Assembly: GCA_946479035.1 (NCBI GenBank)
Contig: CAMLDW010000033.1
Location: 1-23,316, forward strand
Direction of reading: 5' to 3'
DNA from: an uncultured Chthonomonadaceae bacterium
Lineage (GTDB): Bacteria > Armatimonadota > Fimbriimonadia > Fimbriimonadales > Fimbriimonadaceae
Length of the DNA stretch: 23,316 bases
Position 1 is the stretch's first letter; each line of letters starts with the position of its first letter. The notes under the pieces are model-generated. The model was not told the origin of the DNA. It made no database searches and was given only the letters and a program-made list of their open reading frames with translations. This document shows positions 17,092-23,316 of the stretch, piece by piece. Made by a program: the position numbers and the translations under genes.

Positions 17092-18752
17092 GCACGGCGA
17101 CAGTAGTCAAAGAGCAGCAAGAGAAGAACTACCTGAACGCCGACCACACGATCTCCTCGTGGCTGCTGACGACGGACCACAAGCGGATCGCGGTCCTCTA
17201 CCTGATCTCGATCACGTTCTTCTTCTTCATCGGAAGCATCGCGGCGGGCATGGTGCGGCTGGAGCTGACCTCTTCGCACGGGCTGATGCTGACCTCCGAG
17301 GCGTACAACAAGATGTTCTCGGCGCACGGCGTCGTGATGATCTTCTTCTTCCTGCTGCCTTCGATCCCGGCGGCGATCGGCAACTTCGTCATACCGATCC
17401 AGATAGGGGCGAGGGACCTGGCGTTCCCGCGCCTGAACCTGCTGAGCTGGTACCTCTACGTCATCGCGGGCGTGCTGATCCTGATCGCGATGGCCACGGG
17501 CGGGTTCGACGCAGGGTGGACTTTCTACACGCCGCTCAGCTCGCTCTACTCGGACACGCAGATCACGATGGCGCTGACCGCGATCTTCATCGCGGGGTTC
17601 TCTTCGATCTTTACGGGCCTGAACTTCATCGTCACGGTGCACAAGATGCGCGCGCCGGGCATGACGTGGTTCCGGATGCCGCTGATGGTGTGGGCGAACT
17701 ACGCGACCAGCCTCCTGATGATGCTCGGCACGCCGGTGGTCGCGATCACCCTGTTCCTGGTTATCCTGGAAAGGTGGCTCGGCATCGGCATCTTCAGCCC
17801 CGAGATCGGCGGCGACCCGGTGCTCTTCCAGCACATGTTCTGGTTCTACTCGCACCCGGCGGTGTACATCATGGTCTTGCCGGGGATGGGCGTGATCTCT
17901 GAGCTGATCTCGGCGTTCAGCAAGCGCCCGGTGTTCGGCTACAGCTTCGTCGCGTTCTCCTCGCTGGCGATCGCAGGGCTGGGGTTCCTCGTGTGGGGGC
18001 ACCACATGTTCGTGAGCAGCCAGTCGGTCTACCTGAGCGTGATCTTCTCCCTGATCACGTTCCTCGTCGCGGTGCCTTCGGCGATCAAGGTGTTCAACTG
18101 GGCATTCACGATGTACAAGGGGCACATCGAGTTCAAGACGCCGATGGTCTACGCCATCGCGTTCCTCGGCCTGTTCCTGATCGGCGGCCTGACTGGGCTC
18201 TTCCTCGCTTCGCTGGACACAGACGTGCACCTGACCGGCACGTACTTCATCGTCGCCCACTTCCACTACGTGATGGTGGGCTCGTCGACGATCGCGTTCT
18301 TGGGCGCTGTGCACTTCTGGTGGCCCAAGATGTTCGGCAAGATGTACAGCGAGTTCTGGGGGAGGTTCTCGGCGATCACGATCTTCGCCGGGTTCAACTT
18401 CACGTTCTTCCCGCAGTTCATCCTCGGCTACCTGGGAATGCCGCGGCGCTACCACTACTACTTCTTCGAACCGAGCTGGGAGGTCTACAACGTGATGTCG
18501 ACGATGGGCGCGTCGATCCTGGCGATCGGGTTCCTCATGCCGGCGTTCTACTTGACGGCCTCGCTGCTCAAGGGCGAGAAGGCGCCGCAGAACCCTTGGG
18601 GCGCCAAGGGGCTGGAGTGGGAAAAGGCCGCGAGCCCGCCGGTCACCCTCAACTTTAGCCAGCCGGTGGTCGTCACGGAGCCGGCCTACAACTATCCGAC
18701 CGAGGACGACAGGCCGCGGCCAGCGCTGCAGTCGCAAGGAGGCAAGGGCTGA
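17088..18752 (+). CDS. coxA: Cytochrome c oxidase subunit I, A2-type haem-copper oxidase
   Basis: The 554-residue protein has twelve helices with haem a ligand H80 and H393, haem a3 ligand H391 (HFH), and CuB ligands H256, H305 and H306. The cross-link tyrosine Y260 is present. The D-channel glutamate of the usual GHPEVY motif is absent: the sequence reads YSHPAVY (Y254, S255, A258). That is the signature of A2-type oxidases such as Rhodothermus caa3. The D-channel entry Asp ([12 protein letters not shown]) and the K-channel Lys (SAIKVFNW) are kept. The ATG overlaps the coxB stop (ATGA) and coxC starts inside its stop (TGATG). Confidence 0.96.
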   Translation: MSTATVVKEQQEKNYLNADHTISSWLLTTDHKRIAVLYLISITFFFFIGSIAAGMVRLELTSSHGLMLTSEAYNKMFSAHGVVMIFFFLLPSIPAAIGNFVIPIQIGARDLAFPRLNLLSWYLYVIAGVLILIAMATGGFDAGWTFYTPLSSLYSDTQITMALTAIFIAGFSSIFTGLNFIVTVHKMRAPGMTWFRMPLMVWANYATSLLMMLGTPVVAITLFLVILERWLGIGIFSPEIGGDPVLFQHMFWFYSHPAVYIMVLPGMGVISELISAFSKRPVFGYSFVAFSSLAIAGLGFLVWGHHMFVSSQSVYLSVIFSLITFLVAVPSAIKVFNWAFTMYKGHIEFKTPMVYAIAFLGLFLIGGLTGLFLASLDTDVHLTGTYFIVAHFHYVMVGSSTIAFLGAVHFWWPKMFGKMYSEFWGRFSAITIFAGFNFTFFPQFILGYLGMPRRYHYYFFEPSWEVYNVMSTMGASILAIGFLMPAFYLTASLLKGEKAPQNPWGAKGLEWEKAASPPVTLNFSQPVVVTEPAYNYPTEDDRPRPALQSQGGKG

Positions 18753-19420
18753 TGGCCGAGCACGCGATGCACCACGGGCAGGGCGAAGACGTCGTCTTTC
18801 CGCAGTACGAGACGATCGAGCAGCAGCACGAGAGCTACGTCGTCGGGATGTGGACCTTCCTCGTCACGGAGGTGATGTTCTTCGGCGGCCTGTTCCTGGT
18901 CTACACGCTCTACCGGTGGAAGTACGCGGGAACGTGGCACACCCTCTCCGAAAAGTACGTGTCCTGGGAGTGGGGCGGCCTGAACACCACGATCCTGCTC
19001 ATCAGCTCGTTCTTCGTCGCGATGGCGGTGCAGAAGGCGCAGAAGAAAGAAACGAAGGTTTCGATCAACTACCTGTGGCTGACCGTGCTCTGTGCGTTCG
19101 GGTTCCTGGCGATCAAGTACATCGAGTACAGCCACAAGATCCACGACCACCTCTTCCCGAACTGGTCGTTCGTCGCGCCCGCGGGCGTCGACCCAGGGCA
19201 GGCCCGCCTCTACATGAGCCTCTACTTCGCGATGACGGGCCTGCACGGCGTGCACGTGGCGATGGGAATCATCGTGATCACGACCCTGATCTTCATGACG
19301 AAGGCGAAGGCGCCATCCATCTCGGACTACATGCCGACGGAGATGATCGCGCTCTACTGGCACTTCGTCGACCTCGTGTGGATATTCCTCTACCCGCTGT
19401 TCTATCTGATCCCGCACTAA
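18752..19420 (+). CDS. coxC: Cytochrome c oxidase subunit III
   Basis: The 222-residue protein has five hydrophobic helices, the short bacterial form lacking the first two helices of mitochondrial-type subunit III. Recognisable parts are GMWTFLVTEVMFFGGLF, the NTTILLISSFFVAMA helix, YFAMTGLHGVHVAMG and the C-terminal ALYWHFVDLVWIFLYPLFY. It stabilises subunit I. AAGGAGG lies upstream and the start overlaps the coxA stop by 1 base. Confidence 0.95.
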   Translation: MAEHAMHHGQGEDVVFPQYETIEQQHESYVVGMWTFLVTEVMFFGGLFLVYTLYRWKYAGTWHTLSEKYVSWEWGGLNTTILLISSFFVAMAVQKAQKKETKVSINYLWLTVLCAFGFLAIKYIEYSHKIHDHLFPNWSFVAPAGVDPGQARLYMSLYFAMTGLHGVHVAMGIIVITTLIFMTKAKAPSISDYMPTEMIALYWHFVDLVWIFLYPLFYLIPH

Positions 19421-19424
19421 GACC

Positions 19425-19802
19425 ATGGCCAGCCTAGCGCACTACGAACACGGACACCACGTCACACCGACGCGGCACCTCACGATCACTTTGATAAAGC
19501 TGATCGTGCTGATGGTGCTCACGGTCGTGCTCGCAAGGGTCACACCGCTGCCGAACACGTGGGCGGCGAACCTGGTCGCGATGGGGATCGCCGTCACCAA
19601 GGCGGTCTACGTCATCAGCATCTTCATGGGCGTGAAGTTCACGACCAACCTCGCAAAGCTGTTCGCGATCGGAGGTTTCGTTTGGCTGACCTTGATCTTC
19701 GGGATACTGATCGACTACGCCTCGCGGCCCTGGGAGCCGGTCAAGGGGTGGGAGCCCGAGCCCTCGACCTCGCTGCCGCGCACGCCTGAGCAGAAAGAGT
19801 AG
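19425..19802 (+). CDS. coxD: Cytochrome c oxidase subunit IV (CtaF-like)
   Basis: The 125-residue protein has three helices (HLTITLIKLIVLMVLTVVLA, LVAMGIAVTKAVYVISIFMGV, LAKLFAIGGFVWLTLIFGIL) and fits the bacterial subunit IV (prokaryotic cytochrome C oxidase subunit IV, CtaF/CoxD). It ends the operon, 4 bp after coxC. Its stop is only 3 bp from the stop of the convergent acyltransferase gene, so no room is left for a separate terminator hairpin. Confidence 0.88.
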   Translation: MASLAHYEHGHHVTPTRHLTITLIKLIVLMVLTVVLARVTPLPNTWAANLVAMGIAVTKAVYVISIFMGVKFTTNLAKLFAIGGFVWLTLIFGILIDYASRPWEPVKGWEPEPSTSLPRTPEQKE

Positions 19803-19805
19803 CGA

Positions 19806-20426
19806 TTACCCCTGTTGCGTCAGGCGCAGCAGCTCTTGTGTGGCCCAAGCGAGGATCTCTTCGTCCGTCGTACCGTCCTCAAACTTGCGCGCCCCGCCCC
19901 AATCTACGCGCGTGAAGCAGAAAGCCGGGCGCGGGAGGACCTTGCCGTACGGCATTACGCGGTTCGTGTTGCGCAGCCCGCAGCACAGGACGGGCACGTC
20001 CGCCTTGCGGACGATGAGAGCCGAGCCGGCGAGCAGCGGCTGCAGCCTCCCGTCCTCGCTCAGCTGGCCCTCGGGGAAGATGCACACTGCCTCGCCCGAG
20101 CGCAGCAGGTCGATCGCGTGCTGGATCGCGGCGCGGTCCGGCGCGCCGCGCTTGACGGGAAAGGCGTGGAACCAGCGGATCAGGTGCTTGAGTACGGGGA
20201 TCTTGAACAGCTCGCTCTTGGCCATGTAGTGGATCGGCCTCTTGCATGCGATCTGGACCGCCACCGGGTCGAGGTCTGCGATGTGGTTGGATAGGATGAG
20301 CAGGCCGCCCGTGCGCGGGACGTTCTTGCGGCCCTTCGTCCGCACGGGCCCGAGCAGGAGCATGAGCAGCCAGACAAGGAACCTAAGGACCGGGTAGGCG
20401 ATGCGGACCGATGCGTTGTGCTTCAA
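19806..20426 (-). CDS. 1-acyl-sn-glycerol-3-phosphate acyltransferase (PlsC family)
   Basis: The 206-residue protein has the acyltransferase motifs NH-x4-D (H48 and D53 in SNHIADLD) and FPEG (117-120), plus AFPVKRG (near residues 88-94) and PVLCCGLRNT segments for acceptor binding. It would acylate lysophosphatidic acid or a related lipid at the inner membrane. An N-terminal hydrophobic helix (YPVLRFLVWLLMLLLG) anchors it. The frame stays open far upstream through purN, but homology begins at about the TTG at 20424-20426. That codon shares TTGA with the purN stop and has GGAG about 8 nt upstream, so I take it as the start. Confidence 0.88.
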   Translation of the reverse strand: MKHNASVRIAYPVLRFLVWLLMLLLGPVRTKGRKNVPRTGGLLILSNHIADLDPVAVQIACKRPIHYMAKSELFKIPVLKHLIRWFHAFPVKRGAPDRAAIQHAIDLLRSGEAVCIFPEGQLSEDGRLQPLLAGSALIVRKADVPVLCCGLRNTNRVMPYGKVLPRPAFCFTRVDWGGARKFEDGTTDEEILAWATQELLRLTQQG

Positions 20427-21013
20427 AGCCGCTCCACCAGCATCTTGAGCGCCTCGGGGTAGGCGGTGTGCTCGAGGTCGAGCACGCGCTCGGCGAGCGA
20501 CTCCGGCGTGTCGTCCGGCAGCACGGCGCACCTCTTCTGCAGCAGCACCTCGCCCTCGTCGTACCTCTCGCTGACGAAGTGGACCGAACAGCCGCTCTCC
20601 GTCTCGCCAGCTGCGATCACCGCCTCGTGCACGTGCAGGCCGTACATCCCTTTGCCGCCGTGCTTCGGCAGCAGCGCGGGGTGGATGTTGAGGATGCGCC
20701 CCTCGTAGGCGCGCACGACCTGCAACGGCAGGAGGAACATGTACCCGGCCAGGCAGGCGACGTCGATCCTCTCTTCTTTGAGGAGCTTGAGGAGTACTTC
20801 CTCGTAGTCGTCCTCCCTGGGCACTGCGGCGACCTTCACGCCGAGCGCCTGCGCGCGAAGCACTGCGGGGGTGCCCGGTTTGGTAGAGACGACGAGCGCG
20901 GGCTCGGCCGGGACGTCGCCGCTCAGGCAAGCGGTGATCAGCGAGGCCATGTTCGACCCGCGGCCCTTCGTGCCCACGAACACGGCGACTCTGGGTTTGT
21001 GGCCGTGCGACAC
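20423..21013 (-). CDS. purN: Phosphoribosylglycinamide formyltransferase
   Basis: The 196-residue protein is a PurN-type GAR transformylase, which adds the formyl group from 10-formyltetrahydrofolate in purine synthesis. The catalytic triad is present as N109 and H111 (NIHPALLPKHGG) and D152 (RYDEGEVLL). The GRGSNM phosphate loop is at residues 18-22 and HGGKGMYGLHVHEAV follows. The start is GTG at 21011-21013; an ATG further up is out of frame. It overlaps the acyltransferase gene by 4 nt. Confidence 0.93.
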   Translation of the reverse strand: MSHGHKPRVAVFVGTKGRGSNMASLITACLSGDVPAEPALVVSTKPGTPAVLRAQALGVKVAAVPREDDYEEVLLKLLKEERIDVACLAGYMFLLPLQVVRAYEGRILNIHPALLPKHGGKGMYGLHVHEAVIAAGETESGCSVHFVSERYDEGEVLLQKRCAVLPDDTPESLAERVLDLEHTAYPEALKMLVERL

Positions 21014-21066
21014 GGCGTGGTTTTACCATCCGTTCCGATAAGAGCGATCCAGAGTCCCGCAAGCCC

Positions 21067-23031
<1,965 letters not shown>

Positions 23032-23054
23032 GGCCAGCGTCCGCGCAGTGCCGC

Positions 23055-23084
23055 AGTCTATCCCTCAACCCCTCTATCCCTCAA
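23055..23084 (-). promoter_or_regulatory. Possible sigma70-type promoter for the hybrid kinase
   Basis: The minus strand reads TTGAGG (23079-23084), an 18-bp spacer and TAGACT (23055-23060), each matching four of six consensus bases. The start codon follows about 24 nt after the -10. The -35 lies inside the tandem repeat and palindrome, which could make it a regulated site. The match may be chance. Confidence 0.3.
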
Positions 23085-23089
23085 CCCCT
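23058..23089. repeat. Two perfect copies of a 16-bp unit
   Basis: CTATCCCTCAACCCCT occurs at 23058-23073 and again at 23074-23089 without a mismatch. The second copy forms the left arm of the palindrome at 23078-23101. Confidence 0.9.
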
Positions 23090-23101
23090 TGGGGTTGAGG
23101 G
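23078..23101. repeat. 24-bp inverted repeat with 11-bp perfect arms
   Basis: CCCTCAACCCC and its exact reverse complement flank a central TT. No run of T follows on either strand, so it is not a standard intrinsic terminator. It lies between the tRNA-Sec gene and the kinase gene and may be an operator or a REP-like hairpin. Confidence 0.85.
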
Positions 23102-23120
23102 TTCCGATCCGATCGCACAA

Positions 23121-23144
23121 GCCTCAACCGCAAGCGGCTGAGGC
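23121..23144. repeat. 24-bp inverted repeat, one mismatch, resembling the neighbouring palindrome
   Basis: GCCTCAACCGC and GCGGCTGAGGC surround AA, with one non-pairing position. The arms share CCTCAACC with the palindrome at 23078-23101, so the two hairpins look related. It may act as a transcription stop behind the tRNA gene, but the T-rich tail is weak. Confidence 0.65.
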
Positions 23145-23197
23145 ATAGGGCATTACGGCGACAGACCGCGCAAGGGGTCTTGCGGCTCCGAGAAGAG

Positions 23198-23291
23198 TGG
23201 CGGGAACGTGTGGGAATCGAACCCACCCTGCGCCCGAGGGCGCAACGACGGTTTTGAAGACCGCGAGGCACACCAGCACCCATTCGCTCCC
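23198..23291 (-). tRNA. selC: tRNA-Sec (anticodon UCA)
   Basis: A 94-nt tRNA with CCA encoded (23198-23200) reads leftward. The anticodon loop is CTTCAAA, with anticodon TCA at plus 23255-23257. The long variable arm forms a stem TGCGCC/GGCGCA with a CTCG loop. The D arm can form six pairs with a four-base TGGT loop, and the T arm is GTGGG-TTCGATT-CCCAC. Long variable arm, six-pair D stem and UCA anticodon together identify a selenocysteine tRNA. The acceptor stem has seven good pairs (one G-T), and the eighth position is A opposite A, a small departure from the usual eight. No selA, selB or selD is in the window. Confidence 0.95.
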
Positions 23292-23316
23292 GCTCTTCGC
23301 CGGTTCTACCCGTTCG

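Noticed and set aside
16851..18737. Minus-strand open frame of 628 codons opposite coxA
   Set aside because: Extremely Arg/Asp/His-rich with no known motif. It is the antisense of a highly biased GC-rich gene.
19803..19805. Terminator between coxD and the acyltransferase gene
   Set aside because: The two stops are 3 bp apart and no hairpin with a T tract is visible around them.

Overview
This is a GC-rich window, almost fully coding, from an aerobic diderm-type bacterium that makes menaquinone. Supporting signs are a signal-peptide/beta-barrel-like protein, lipoprotein signals, MqnA of the futalosine pathway, Alternative Complex III (ACIII) joined to a caa3 cytochrome c oxidase, frequent TTG/GTG starts and a selenocysteine tRNA. 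A fused CtaA-CtaB haem A synthase next to ACIII and an A2-type caa3 oxidase would fit Armatimonadota (Fimbriimonadia-like) or a related phylum. That placement is inferred from gene content and was not tested.

Layout. 1-195: 5' part of an unknown gene on the minus strand, cut by the window edge. 196-921: about 725 bp without a confident gene, holding a 20-bp palindrome and a long array of degenerate 21-bp units. 922-1620: a secreted, probably outer-membrane protein. 1640-4720 (minus): mqnA, a SAM methyltransferase and a family 2 glycosyltransferase, tightly packed, with a NAGPA-type phosphodiester glycosidase-like protein upstream. 4943-19802 (plus): a 15-kb respiratory operon of ctaA-ctaB fusion, actA-B-C-D-E-F, an unrecognised one-TM protein, sco, coxB, coxA, coxC, coxD. 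Most of its junctions overlap or lie within 10 bp. 19806-21013 (minus): a PlsC-type acyltransferase and purN, overlapping by 4 nt. 21067-23031 (minus): a hybrid histidine kinase with two FixL-like PAS domains. 23032-23197: tandem repeats and hairpins. 23198-23291 (minus): tRNA-Sec (UCA anticodon, CCA encoded).

How it works together: MqnA feeds menaquinone synthesis. ACIII (ActA-F) oxidises menaquinol and passes electrons through its haem and Fe-S subunits to cytochrome c domains, including the one fused to CoxB. The caa3 oxidase then reduces O2. CtaA-CtaB supplies haem A and Sco delivers copper to the CuA site, so the operon holds both the electron-transfer complexes and the assembly factors. 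The nearby hybrid kinase has candidate haem-binding PAS domains and could sense oxygen, but no link to the operon is shown here. The respiratory module is of a known kind. The less explained items are the 21-bp repeat array, the 174-aa protein between actF and sco, the tandem FixL-like PAS pair and the tRNA-Sec.
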